This document shows positions 1 through 6,765 of a stretch of DNA of 17,431 nucleotides, piece by piece. The position numbers and the translations under genes are program-made. Within the stretch, counting starts at the first letter, position 1; each line of letters begins with the position of its first letter. The notes beneath the pieces are model-generated. The model was given only the letters and a program-made list of their open reading frames with translations. It had not been told where the DNA came from and did not search any database. The stretch comes from an uncultured Caryophanales bacterium (GTDB lineage Bacteria; Bacillota_I; Bacilli_A; RF39; UBA660), in contig CAMYXG010000010.1 in NCBI GenBank assembly GCA_947303225.1, positions 1 through 17,431 of the forward strand. The letters run 5' to 3'.

Positions 1-2
1 CA

Positions 3-188
3 GTACATGATATTAGAATTATTGAAGGAGACAACGGTCTATTTATAGCAATGCCTAGCCGAAAGACAGCTACAGGTGGATATCGTGATATTGCTCATCC
101 AATTAATCCTGAGGTTCGTGCTATGTTTGAAGATGCTATTTTAGAAGCATATGACAAGGCAGAAGATCCAGAAACAGAAGAAGAATAA
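3..188 (+). CDS. spoVG: SpoVG, C-terminal part (5' end outside window)
   Basis: The reading frame is open from the window edge and ends at TAA. It encodes about 61 residues that match the core and tail of SpoVG: an IRIIEG strand, then GLFIAMPSRK, then a GGYRDIAHPINPEVR segment and an acidic C-terminus. SpoVG is a small nucleic-acid-binding regulator found across Firmicutes. In Bacillus it affects asymmetric septation, and in several species it acts as an RNA or DNA binding regulator. The conserved basic segment around PSRK and YRDIAHP is present. The N-terminus (about 30 residues expected) and the promoter lie outside the window. An intrinsic terminator follows two bases after the stop, so spoVG is probably transcribed separately from yabP. 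Confidence 0.95.
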   Translation, partial: VHDIRIIEGDNGLFIAMPSRKTATGGYRDIAHPINPEVRAMFEDAILEAYDKAEDPETEEE

Positions 189-190
189 TA

Positions 191-217
191 AAAGATGTAT
201 TTTACATCTTTTTTTTT
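191..217 (+). terminator. Intrinsic terminator after spoVG
   Basis: A perfect 9-bp stem (AAAGATGTA at 191-199, TACATCTTT at 203-211) with a TTT loop runs straight into a T tract. It starts two bases after the spoVG stop codon. Confidence 0.85.
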
Positions 218-234
218 GTATTTTTTTTCTTTTT

Positions 235-256
235 GTGCATATGATTCTTTAGGAGG
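235..256 (+). promoter_or_regulatory. Possible yabP promoter -10 and RBS
   Basis: TATGAT lies at 240-245 and a strong AGGAGG ribosome binding site at 251-256. The overlapping CATATGAT at 238-245 also resembles the CATACAAT-type -10 of SigE, the mother-cell sigma factor that drives yabP in B. subtilis. No good -35 is visible, because the upstream bases are the T tract of the spoVG terminator. Transcription would start almost on the RBS. The assignment is weak on its own, but the same spacing recurs at other genes in the window. Confidence 0.35.
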
Positions 257-262
257 ATAGAT

Positions 263-556
263 ATGGATAGGGAACAAACAAATCTTAATAATTATAATCA
301 TAGTATTAGTTTATTGGAACGAAAAACATTAGTTATTACTGGTGTTAAGAAAATCGAAAATTTTGATAATCATCATTTTTTATTAGAAACAACTATGGGG
401 TTTTTGATTGTTAAGGGAGAAGATTTAGAATTAATTAAGTTAGATACTTTATCTGGAAATGTGAGCATAAAGGGTTCTATTGATTCAATGGATTATGTGT
501 TAGATAATACCAAGAAGAATAAAGAAGAAAGTATTTTAAATCGGCTGTTTAAATAA
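263..556 (+). CDS. yabP: Sporulation protein YabP
   Basis: This 97-residue protein matches the YabP/YqfC family in length and pattern. It has an ERKTLVITGVKKIENFD strand-turn-strand segment, then FLLETTMGFLIVKGEDLELIKLD, then a GNVSIKGSIDSMDY strand. The family is a small beta-rich protein, needed with YabQ for spore cortex formation in B. subtilis and made in the mother cell. The start is ATG, 6 nt after a perfect AGGAGG. The stop overlaps the yabQ start by one base (TAATG), so the two are probably translationally coupled. It follows spoVG directly, whereas in B. subtilis many genes separate them. It supports a sporulating or formerly sporulating ancestry. I saw no disruption. Confidence 0.85.
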   Translation: MDREQTNLNNYNHSISLLERKTLVITGVKKIENFDNHHFLLETTMGFLIVKGEDLELIKLDTLSGNVSIKGSIDSMDYVLDNTKKNKEESILNRLFK

Positions 557-816
557 TGAACTTAAAAATACAATTAATTAGTTTTATTTTTTCTTTTCTT
601 TATGGTATTTTTCTTTTTTTTATGAATCGATTCTTTTTCTATATTGTTTGTTTTAAGAATAAATTTATTTCTTATTTTTTATTTTTTCTTTTTGGAATTA
701 TTCTTTCATTATTGTATTTTTATATTTTATTATTTATTAATAATGGTTATTTACATTTATATTTATTATTATTTATTATTTTTGGTTTTTTGATTTCTTT
801 TCAGTTTTGTAAATAG
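556..816 (+). CDS. yabQ: YabQ-like spore cortex membrane protein (short)
   Basis: This 86-residue protein is almost entirely hydrophobic, with about three predicted membrane segments (roughly residues 6-24, 38-60 and 65-83). Its Phe and Leu content is very high, partly because of T-rich codons. Sequence similarity alone is too generic to name it. The name rests on its position, overlapping the end of yabP by one base as in yabP-yabQ operons, and on its topology. B. subtilis YabQ is about twice as long because of a C-terminal extension, but short YabQ forms are common in other Firmicutes. It is probably needed with YabP for cortex assembly at the forespore outer membrane. The start ATG sits inside the TAATG overlap without its own RBS, which is consistent with coupling. 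Confidence 0.65.
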   Translation: MNLKIQLISFIFSFLYGIFLFFMNRFFFYIVCFKNKFISYFLFFLFGIILSLLYFYILLFINNGYLHLYLLLFIIFGFLISFQFCK

Positions 817-849
817 AAATGTAAATTATTGTCTTTTTCTGTAAATTTG

Positions 850-879
850 TTGTACAGTATTTGTGAATTGTTGTATAAT
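850..879 (+). promoter_or_regulatory. Promoter for divIC
   Basis: TTGTAC at 850-855, an 18-bp spacer and a perfect TATAAT at 874-879. The start codon of divIC is 28 nt past the -10 box. A GGTGA-type RBS lies at 896-900. Confidence 0.6.
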
Positions 880-906
880 ATATTGTGAAATGGTAGGTGA
901 ATTTTA

Positions 907-1206
907 GTGGCAAAAAAGAAGACTGTAAAAAAAGCACGAAGACGATTGTTTATTCTTGGTTTTAGTTCTATTTTTGTAATTGTCGCTATGACGTTCACTA
1001 TTGGAAAGTATTGGGTAGAAATATTTGATAAATATCAAGAAAAAAAATCGTTGGATAAAGAATTAATCCATTTAAAAGAGAAAGAGGAAGAATTAAAAGT
1101 AGATGCTAATAAATTGCAAAATCCAGATTATGTTGCACGATATGCTAGAGAAAAGTATCTTTATTCTAAGGATGGGGAGTATATTTTACAAATTCCTGAA
1201 GAATAA
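907..1206 (+). CDS. divIC: Septum formation initiator DivIC (FtsB-like)
   Basis: This 99-residue bitopic protein has a very basic cytoplasmic N-terminus (KKKTVKKARRR) and one membrane segment at about residues 14-35. A charged coiled coil follows at about 40-68. The conserved end of the family comes last: LQNPDYVARYAREKY, then a DGEYIL segment. DivIC/FtsB forms a complex with FtsL and DivIB/FtsQ at the division septum and helps to activate septal peptidoglycan synthesis. The start is GTG, with a TAGGTGA ribosome binding site 6 nt upstream. It precedes tilS, as in many Firmicutes, but without the spoIIE and S1-domain (yabR) genes found between them in B. subtilis. Confidence 0.9.
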   Translation: MAKKKTVKKARRRLFILGFSSIFVIVAMTFTIGKYWVEIFDKYQEKKSLDKELIHLKEKEEELKVDANKLQNPDYVARYAREKYLYSKDGEYILQIPEE

Positions 1207-1237
1207 TTATTTCTATTTCTTTTTTTTTGCTTTTCTA

Positions 1238-1246
1238 TGTTATAAT
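1238..1246 (+). promoter_or_regulatory. Extended -10 promoter for tilS
   Basis: TGTTATAAT is a perfect extended -10 (TGnTATAAT), and no convincing -35 is visible at 17 bp upstream. The nearby ATG at 1249 lies before the expected transcription start. This, together with TTGGAGG at 1260-1266, fixes the tilS start at 1273. Confidence 0.6.
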
Positions 1247-1272
1247 ATATGTTGGTTAGTTGGAGGAATCAT

Positions 1273-2586
1273 ATGATAAAAATAGAAGACAATTTTGATT
1301 TTCATATGAACGATACAATTGTTGTTGGGTGTTCTTCTGGGCCTGATTCTATGGCTTTGCTTGATATGTTAATCAAGATTAGAAAAAAATATCAATTACA
1401 ATTAGTAGTTGCTCACGTAAATCATAATGTTAGAGCTGAAAGTCGGGAAGAAGAAATATTTTTAAAAAAATATTGTCAGGAACGTTTTATTATTTTTGAG
1501 TCAATGATTATTGATGAATATGGTGATGATAATTTTCATAATGAGGCAAGGAATATAAGGTATCATTTTTTTGATTCTATTGTTCATAAGTATAATGCTG
1601 ATTATTTGATGACTGCTCATCATGGAGATGATTTGGTTGAAACTATATTAATGAGAATTGTTCGTGGTTCTAATTTGAATGGTTATAGTGGTTTTAAAAA
1701 AGAAGTTTTTATGGAAAATTATAAAATAATTAGGCCATTAATTTCATATACAAAAATTGAATTAGAAGAATATGATAAAAATAATAATGTACCATATTAT
1801 GTTGATAGTTCTAATGATAAAGATAAATATACTAGAAATAGATATCGAAAGTATATTTTACCATTTTTAAAATCGGAAGAAAAAGATGTTCATTTAAAAT
1901 TTCTTCAATTTAGTGAATGTATTGAATTGGCTGCTAAGTTTATTGAAAAAGAACGTAAGAAAGCTATAAGACGTGTTATTTCTAATAATGTGATAGATGT
2001 TTCATCCTTTTGTATGGAAGATGAATATATGCAAAAAGAAATATTATATTCTTTATTACAGGAATTTTATCAAGATGATTTGATATTGTTGCGAAATAAA
2101 CATATTGAATTGTTAATTAAATTATTGTATAGTAATCGTGCAAATGCATCTATTAATTTACCTAATGGTGTTATTGCTAAGAAAAATTATAATTTGTTTT
2201 CACTTTCTAGAGATGTTGATGTAATTACAGGATATGAAATTGAATTTGATCAGTATGCTGTATTACCAGATAATCATTTTATTGAAAAAATAGATGATTG
2301 TGAAAATAATAGTAACTATTATTGTCGATTAGATAGTAAAGATATTGTATTACCATTAATTATTCGAACTCGTAAAGTTGGTGATAGAATGAAAGTGAAA
2401 GGTTTAAATGGTACTAAAAAAGTAAAGGATATTTTTATTGATAAAAAGATATCTATTTCATCTCGTGATTCATGGCCTATTTTAGTAGATTCTGCAGGAA
2501 AAGTTTTGTGGATTCCTGGGATAAAGAAATCAATATTTGACAAAAAGAAAAGTGAAAGTTATGATATAATATTGAAATATAGTTAA
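1273..2586 (+). CDS. tilS: tRNA(Ile)-lysidine synthetase TilS
   Basis: This 437-residue protein attaches lysine to C34 of the CAU-anticodon tRNA-Ile, using ATP, so that the tRNA reads AUA codons. AUA is abundant in such an AT-rich genome. The N-terminal PP-loop ATPase is clear. The P-loop is SSGPDS at residues 21-26, with Ser at the second position of the usual SGGxDS; this position varies in the family. Next come HVNHNVR, then TAHHGDDLVETILMRIVRGS, and SSNDKDKYTRNRYR. The C-terminal TilS domain carries VGDRMKVKG, GTKKVKDIFID and WPILVDSAGKVLWIPG. The start at 1273 is preferred over ATG at 1249 because it has a good RBS and lies downstream of the promoter. The gene ends 12 nt before ftsH and shares its stop region with the ftsH RBS; no hpt gene lies between. 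Confidence 0.93.
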   Translation: MIKIEDNFDFHMNDTIVVGCSSGPDSMALLDMLIKIRKKYQLQLVVAHVNHNVRAESREEEIFLKKYCQERFIIFESMIIDEYGDDNFHNEARNIRYHFFDSIVHKYNADYLMTAHHGDDLVETILMRIVRGSNLNGYSGFKKEVFMENYKIIRPLISYTKIELEEYDKNNNVPYYVDSSNDKDKYTRNRYRKYILPFLKSEEKDVHLKFLQFSECIELAAKFIEKERKKAIRRVISNNVIDVSSFCMEDEYMQKEILYSLLQEFYQDDLILLRNKHIELLIKLLYSNRANASINLPNGVIAKKNYNLFSLSRDVDVITGYEIEFDQYAVLPDNHFIEKIDDCENNSNYYCRLDSKDIVLPLIIRTRKVGDRMKVKGLNGTKKVKDIFIDKKISISSRDSWPILVDSAGKVLWIPGIKKSIFDKKKSESYDIILKYS

Positions 2587-2598
2587 GGAGGAATTTTA

Positions 2599-4572
2599 GT
2601 GAATAATAAGATTGATAAAAAAACGATAAAAAAAGGTTTGTTACCATATTTATTTTTGTTTTTAATAATGCTAGGAGTTTTTTATTTTTTCAATGTATTT
2701 AATCAAAATGTACATGAATTGTCATATGATGAATTTATTAGCTATTTAGATAAAAAACAAATTAATAAGCTTCAATTAGTTGCTAGAGGAAGTGGATATG
2801 TTTATGAAGCAACTGGTACTTTAATTGATTACGATGACAACGAGAGTTTTGAAGCTAAATTACCTTTGAGTGAAGAGGTTATGAAAAGAATCATTCAGGA
2901 AAGTGATGATCAGGACTTTAAATTAACAGTTCGTCCTGATCCAGAGTCATCTTCTTTCTTATTGATCATTGTGAATGTTTTACCTATTGTTATTTTTGTA
3001 GGTATTGCTTTTTGGTTTTTTAATAAACAAATGGCTGGAAATCGAAGTTCTATGGATTTTGGTAAAAGTAAAGCTCGCTTGAATAGTGATGATAATAAAG
3101 TAACTTTTAAAGATGTTGCTGGTTTAAAAGAGGAAAAGGAAGAGGTAAAGGAACTTATTGATTTCTTAAAAGCTCCTAAGAAATTTCAAAAATTAGGTGC
3201 AAGGATTCCTAAGGGAGTATTATTGATGGGTCCTCCTGGTACTGGTAAAACTTTATTAGCTAAGGCTGTTGCTGGAGAGGCTAATGTTCCATTTTATTTT
3301 ATTAGTGGATCTGATTTTGTAGAATTATTTGTTGGTGTTGGAGCTAGTCGTGTTCGTGATATGTTTCAACAGGCTAAGAGAAATGCTCCTTGTTTGATAT
3401 TTATAGATGAAATTGATGCTGTTGGTAGACAGAGAGGAACTGGATTAGGGGGAGGTCATGATGAGCGTGAACAAACTTTAAACCAATTATTGACTGAAAT
3501 GGATGGGTTTGGTGCTAATGAAGGAATTATCATTATAGCAGCAACAAATAGACCAGATGTATTGGATCCTGCTTTATTACGTCCAGGTAGATTTGATAGA
3601 CAGGTAACTGTAAATTTACCAGATGTAAAAGGACGTGAGGAAATATTGGCAGTTCATTCTAAAAATAAGATATTAGCTGATGGTATTACTCTTAAAAATT
3701 TAGCTAAAAGAACTCCTGGTTTTAGTGGTGCTGATCTCGAAAATTTATTAAATGAAGCAGCATTATTAGCTGTTCGTCGTAATAAAGAGGAAATTACAAT
3801 GAGTGAAATAGATGAAGCTACTGATAGAGTTCTTATGGGACCTGCTAAAGTGAGTCATAAGTATAGTGAAAATGATAGGAAATTGGTTGCTTATCATGAG
3901 GCAGGTCATGCTGTTATTGGTCTTAAGCTACGTAGTGCGAGTGATGTTCAAAAAGTTACCATTATTCCTCGTGGATCTGCAGGTGGATATAATATGATGG
4001 TTCCAAGTGAAGAAAAACTTTGTTCTACTAAGACAGATTTGTTAGAGGAAATTACTGGTTTATTGGGTGGAAGAACAGCAGAAGAAATTACTTTTGGTGA
4101 AATTACGACTGGTGCTCATAATGATTTTGAAAAAGCAACTAAAATTGCTCGTGCAATGGTAACAGAATATGGAATGAGTGATTTAGGTCCTCTTCAATTT
4201 GAGCAACAATCTGGTAGTGTTTTCTTAGGAAGAGATTATAATAAGCCACAACATTTTTCTAATGAAGTTGCTAATGAAATTGATATGGAAATGAGAAAAA
4301 TTATTGATGACTGTCATAAGAAAGCTACGGAGATTATTAAAAAGAACAAATCATTATTAAAGTTAATTGCAGAAGCTTTATTAGAATATGAAACTTTAAC
4401 AAAAGAACAGATTGATTATTTAGTAGAAAATGGTAAGATGCCAGAAGAAAATGAAGATAATTTAGAATCTTTATCCATTACTAGACTTAAAGAGCTTGCA
4501 AAAGAAAAGGGTATTAAAAATTATTCTAAAATGAATAAAGCTGAATTGTTGAAAGAATTAGACTCAATCTAA
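2599..4572 (+). CDS. ftsH: ATP-dependent zinc metalloprotease FtsH with extra C-terminal module
   Basis: This 657-residue AAA+ protease is anchored in the membrane by two segments (about residues 15-31 and 119-142) that flank an extracytoplasmic domain. It degrades membrane and short-lived cytoplasmic proteins. The AAA module has Walker A GPPGTGKT at 211-218, pore motif FVGVG, Walker B with D270 and E271, and the second region of homology ending in RPGRFDRQ. The peptidase has HEAGH at 433-437 and the third zinc ligand D509 in TTGAHND. All key residues are intact. The start is GTG after AAGGAGG. After the peptidase and an acidic linker (PEENEDN), residues 622-657 form a helix-extended-loop-helix that resembles Rho_N/SAP modules (LKELAKEKGIKNYSKM). 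This is not part of standard FtsH. The last codons also encode the terminator hairpin. Confidence 0.97.
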   Translation: MNNKIDKKTIKKGLLPYLFLFLIMLGVFYFFNVFNQNVHELSYDEFISYLDKKQINKLQLVARGSGYVYEATGTLIDYDDNESFEAKLPLSEEVMKRIIQESDDQDFKLTVRPDPESSSFLLIIVNVLPIVIFVGIAFWFFNKQMAGNRSSMDFGKSKARLNSDDNKVTFKDVAGLKEEKEEVKELIDFLKAPKKFQKLGARIPKGVLLMGPPGTGKTLLAKAVAGEANVPFYFISGSDFVELFVGVGASRVRDMFQQAKRNAPCLIFIDEIDAVGRQRGTGLGGGHDEREQTLNQLLTEMDGFGANEGIIIIAATNRPDVLDPALLRPGRFDRQVTVNLPDVKGREEILAVHSKNKILADGITLKNLAKRTPGFSGADLENLLNEAALLAVRRNKEEITMSEIDEATDRVLMGPAKVSHKYSENDRKLVAYHEAGHAVIGLKLRSASDVQKVTIIPRGSAGGYNMMVPSEEKLCSTKTDLLEEITGLLGGRTAEEITFGEITTGAHNDFEKATKIARAMVTEYGMSDLGPLQFEQQSGSVFLGRDYNKPQHFSNEVANEIDMEMRKIIDDCHKKATEIIKKNKSLLKLIAEALLEYETLTKEQIDYLVENGKMPEENEDNLESLSITRLKELAKEKGIKNYSKMNKAELLKELDSI

Positions 4573-4580
4573 TTCTTTTT
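4552..4580 (+). terminator. Intrinsic terminator overlapping ftsH stop
   Basis: A perfect 11-bp stem pairs AAAGAATTAGA (4552-4562) with TCTAATTCTTT (4568-4578) around a CTCAA loop, followed by T residues. The ftsH stop codon (4570-4572) lies inside the 3' arm, so the hairpin encodes the last residues of FtsH. Confidence 0.9.
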
Positions 4581-4582
4581 AC

Positions 4583-4610
4583 TTGAAAAAATGGAAAAAT
4601 ATATTATAAT
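4583..4610 (+). promoter_or_regulatory. Promoter for mscL
   Basis: TTGAAA at 4583-4588, a 16-bp spacer and a perfect TATAAT at 4605-4610. It lies directly after the ftsH terminator. AAAGGAGTG follows at 4617-4625 as the RBS. Confidence 0.75.
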
Positions 4611-4633
4611 AATGCTAAAGGAGTGAGAGATGT

Positions 4634-5065
4634 ATGGCTAAGAGAATAGCTAAAGAAGATTTGAGTAAATTAAAAGAAAAAGGAACAGGATTTTTTGCTG
4701 AATTTAAAGAATTCATTTTGCGTGGTAATGTTATGGATATGGCTATTGGTGTGATTATTGGTGGTGCTTTCCAGGGAATTGTTACTGCATTAACTGAGGA
4801 CTTTATTAATCCATTAATTAATGGAATAGGTGGAGCAGAAGTTGGTGGAACAATAAAAATATATGGTGGACAAGTAATTAAATATGGTGATTTTATCACA
4901 TCTGTTATTAATTTCCTTATTATGGCTTTAGTATTATTTATACTATTAAAAGTTGTTAATGGAGTTATGGCTATGGGTAAAAAAGAAGAAGAAGAGGCTG
5001 AAAAAAAGGCAGAAGATATTGCTTTACTTGAAGAGATTCGTGATTTATTAAAAAAATCAAAATAG
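4634..5065 (+). CDS. mscL: Large-conductance mechanosensitive channel MscL
   Basis: This 143-residue protein is a pressure-release channel that opens under membrane tension during osmotic downshock and acts as a homopentamer. The family signature FAEFKEFILRGNVMDMAIGVIIGGAF covers the N-terminal amphipathic helix and TM1. The loop ends in GGQVIKYGDF, and TM2 is FITSVINFLIMALVLFILLKVVN. A charged C-terminal helix rich in Glu and Lys ends in LLEEIRDLLKKSK, as in the cytoplasmic bundle of MscL. Typical MscL proteins begin close to the FKEF helix. This one has about 20 extra, mostly charged residues before it. ATG at 4630 is out of frame and stops after three codons, so 4634 is the start. The gene has its own promoter and terminator. 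Confidence 0.95.
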   Translation: MAKRIAKEDLSKLKEKGTGFFAEFKEFILRGNVMDMAIGVIIGGAFQGIVTALTEDFINPLINGIGGAEVGGTIKIYGGQVIKYGDFITSVINFLIMALVLFILLKVVNGVMAMGKKEEEEAEKKAEDIALLEEIRDLLKKSK

Positions 5066-5076
5066 ATTATATTTAT

Positions 5077-5105
5077 AAAAGTTCCTTTTTGATAGGAGCT
5101 TTTTT
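5077..5105 (+). terminator. Intrinsic terminator after mscL
   Basis: AAAAGTTCCT (5077-5086) pairs with AGGAGCTTTT (5094-5103), with one G-U pair, around a 7-nt loop and with a T run at the end. Confidence 0.88.
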
Positions 5106-5106
5106 C

Positions 5107-5135
5107 TTGTATTATTTCTTAATATATACTATACT
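5107..5135 (+). promoter_or_regulatory. Promoter for dusB operon
   Basis: TTGTAT at 5107-5112, a 17-bp spacer and TATACT at 5130-5135. An upstream in-frame ATG at 5136 touches the -10 box and would precede the transcription start. This supports ATG 5163 as the dusB start. Confidence 0.6.
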
Positions 5136-5162
5136 ATGCATGTTGAGGAAAGGGGAATTATT

Positions 5163-6146
5163 ATGAAATGGAAAATTGGAAATGTTGAAATTTCTAATCA
5201 AGTCGTTTTAGCGCCAATGGCTGGAGTTTGTAATTCTGCTTTTCGAAGGATTTGTAAAGAGTTTGGATGTGGATTAGTTTATGCAGAAATGGTAAGTGAT
5301 AAAGCCATTACTTTTGAAAATCAAAAAACGTTAGATATGCTCTATATGACAGAAGAAGAAAGACCTCTTGTACAGCAAATATTTGGTTGTGATAAAGATT
5401 CATTTGTCAAAGCAGCAAAGTATATTTATGAAACTATGCATCCTGATATTATTGATATTAATATGGGGTGTCCTGTTCCTAAAGTTGCTGTTCGAGCTCA
5501 AGCTGGTAGTGCTCTATTAAAGAGTCCTGATAAAATATATGATATTGTTAGAGCTGTTGTTGATGCTGTACCTATTCCTGTTACTGTGAAAATTCGTAGT
5601 GGTTGGGATTTGCAACATATTAATGCTGTAGAAGTTGCAAAAATTGTGGAAAAAGCTGGAGCAAGTGCTATTTGTGTTCATCCTAGAACTCGAAGTCAGG
5701 GATATAGTGGTAAAGCAGATTGGAATATTATTCGTCAAGTTAAGGATTCTGTTGATATACCAGTTATTGGTAATGGGGATATTAAATTCCCTGAGGATGC
5801 AAAAAATATGTTAGATACGACTCATTGTGATGCTGTTATGATAGGAAGAGGTGCTTTAGGAAATCCTTGGTTAATTCAAAATACTATTTTTTATTTAGAC
5901 GGAAAAAGAATCATTAATACAAGTGTTGAAGATCGAATTGATATGTGTTTAAAACATTTGAATTATTTAAAAGAATTAAAGAATGAAAAAATTGCTTGTT
6001 TGGAGATTCGAAATCATATTTCTTGGTATTTTAAAGGAATAAAAAGTGCTAATTCTTTAAAAAATAAAGTCTATAAAACTACTAATATTCATGATATAAT
6101 CATTTTATTAAAAGAGTTTAAGGAGGAAAAGTTATGGCTAAAGTGA
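5163..6146 (+). CDS. dusB: tRNA-dihydrouridine synthase DusB
   Basis: This 327-residue flavoprotein reduces specific uridines in tRNA to dihydrouridine, with FMN and NADPH. It is a TIM barrel with the Dus signature. APMAGVCNSAFR and YAEMVSDKA are at the N-terminus. The substrate segment INMGCPVPKV contains the expected catalytic Cys103. VKIRSGWD, then CVHPRTRSQGYSG, then VIGNGDI and VMIGRGALGNPW form the FMN phosphate site, and a helical C-terminal tRNA-binding domain follows. The start at 5163 has AAAGGGG 7 nt upstream. The gene ends with UGA and overlaps the following RDD gene by 13 nt, which indicates coupling. The dusB-lysS association is typical of Firmicutes; the RDD gene between them is an addition. 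Confidence 0.93.
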   Translation: MKWKIGNVEISNQVVLAPMAGVCNSAFRRICKEFGCGLVYAEMVSDKAITFENQKTLDMLYMTEEERPLVQQIFGCDKDSFVKAAKYIYETMHPDIIDINMGCPVPKVAVRAQAGSALLKSPDKIYDIVRAVVDAVPIPVTVKIRSGWDLQHINAVEVAKIVEKAGASAICVHPRTRSQGYSGKADWNIIRQVKDSVDIPVIGNGDIKFPEDAKNMLDTTHCDAVMIGRGALGNPWLIQNTIFYLDGKRIINTSVEDRIDMCLKHLNYLKELKNEKIACLEIRNHISWYFKGIKSANSLKNKVYKTTNIHDIIILLKEFKEEKLWLK

Positions 6147-6754
6147 AGGAAAAAGATTATATTAAAGAAAAAGCATTATTTTTTCAAAGATTATTAGCTT
6201 ATCTTATTGATTTTGTTGTTGTATTGATGATAGTTTCATTATTATCTGTTCCATTTGTTCGTTCTAATGAAGAAGAGAAGTTGCAAGAAAATGCTTCTCA
6301 ATTAATGGAAAAGTTTACTTCAAATAATATTTCAATGGATGAGTTTACTTCTGAATATGTTGATATTTACTATCACTTAGGAAGAAATAATGGCTTTAGT
6401 TCTTTGATATCGATATTTGTTGGAATATGTTACTATGTTGTTTATCAAACTTATCGTAAAGGACAGACACTTGGAAAAAAAATTATGAAAATAAGAGTTA
6501 TATCAGATGATGGTGAATTATTTATGAATCAAATGATTTTGCGTTCATTTTTAGCTAATTTTATTTTGATGGATATAGGTGTTTATCTATTTATGTTATT
6601 TAGTTCTAAGTATGTTTATTTTTATAGTGCAGGAGTGCTTGAATTAATTCAATATATCATGATTTTGATATCTGTTATTATGGTGATGTATAGGAAAGAT
6701 GGATGTTCTATTCATGATAAGTTAGTTCACACTAGAGTTGTTAGAGAAAAATAG
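6134..6754 (+). CDS. RDD family membrane protein
   Basis: This 206-residue protein matches the RDD family. An Arg-Asp pair lies in the first membrane segment (RLLAYLIDFVVVLMIVSLL, about residues 19-37). A central TM follows at about 93-113, then the loop GQTLGKKIMKIRVISDDG, further TM segments at about 137-155 and 170-190, and IHDKLVHTRVV at the end. The molecular role of most RDD proteins is unknown; a few have been linked to ion transport. The first extracytoplasmic loop (about residues 45-90) is long and acidic. The start has a perfect AAGGAGG (6120-6126) inside the dusB 3' end. It is followed 11 nt later by lysS, whose RBS begins inside its stop codon. The dusB-RDD-lysS arrangement looks like one transcript. 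Confidence 0.85.
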   Translation: MAKVKEKDYIKEKALFFQRLLAYLIDFVVVLMIVSLLSVPFVRSNEEEKLQENASQLMEKFTSNNISMDEFTSEYVDIYYHLGRNNGFSSLISIFVGICYYVVYQTYRKGQTLGKKIMKIRVISDDGELFMNQMILRSFLANFILMDIGVYLFMLFSSKYVYFYSAGVLELIQYIMILISVIMVMYRKDGCSIHDKLVHTRVVREK

Positions 6755-6765
6755 GAGGTTATGTT

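Noticed and set aside
95..301. Open frames on the minus strand, here and at 801-998, 2319-2543, 4615-4899, 5517-5738, 8891-9247, 10927-11160, 12516-12755 and 12934-13164
   Set aside because: All lie mainly opposite genes with strong family matches. Their compositions are those of reversed codons, and no supporting RBS or family motif was seen.
1249..1272. Longer N-termini from upstream starts for tilS, dusB, the transporter, clpC, cysS, rlmB, the orphan gene and secE
   Set aside because: The upstream starts lack an RBS, lie in or before the promoter, or sit inside the preceding gene (rlmB). Downstream starts fit the family N-termini where a family is known.
6144..6146. Mycoplasma-type code with UGA as Trp
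   Set aside because: UGA ends dusB and clpC at sensible protein ends, and Trp residues in the conserved proteins are encoded by UGG.
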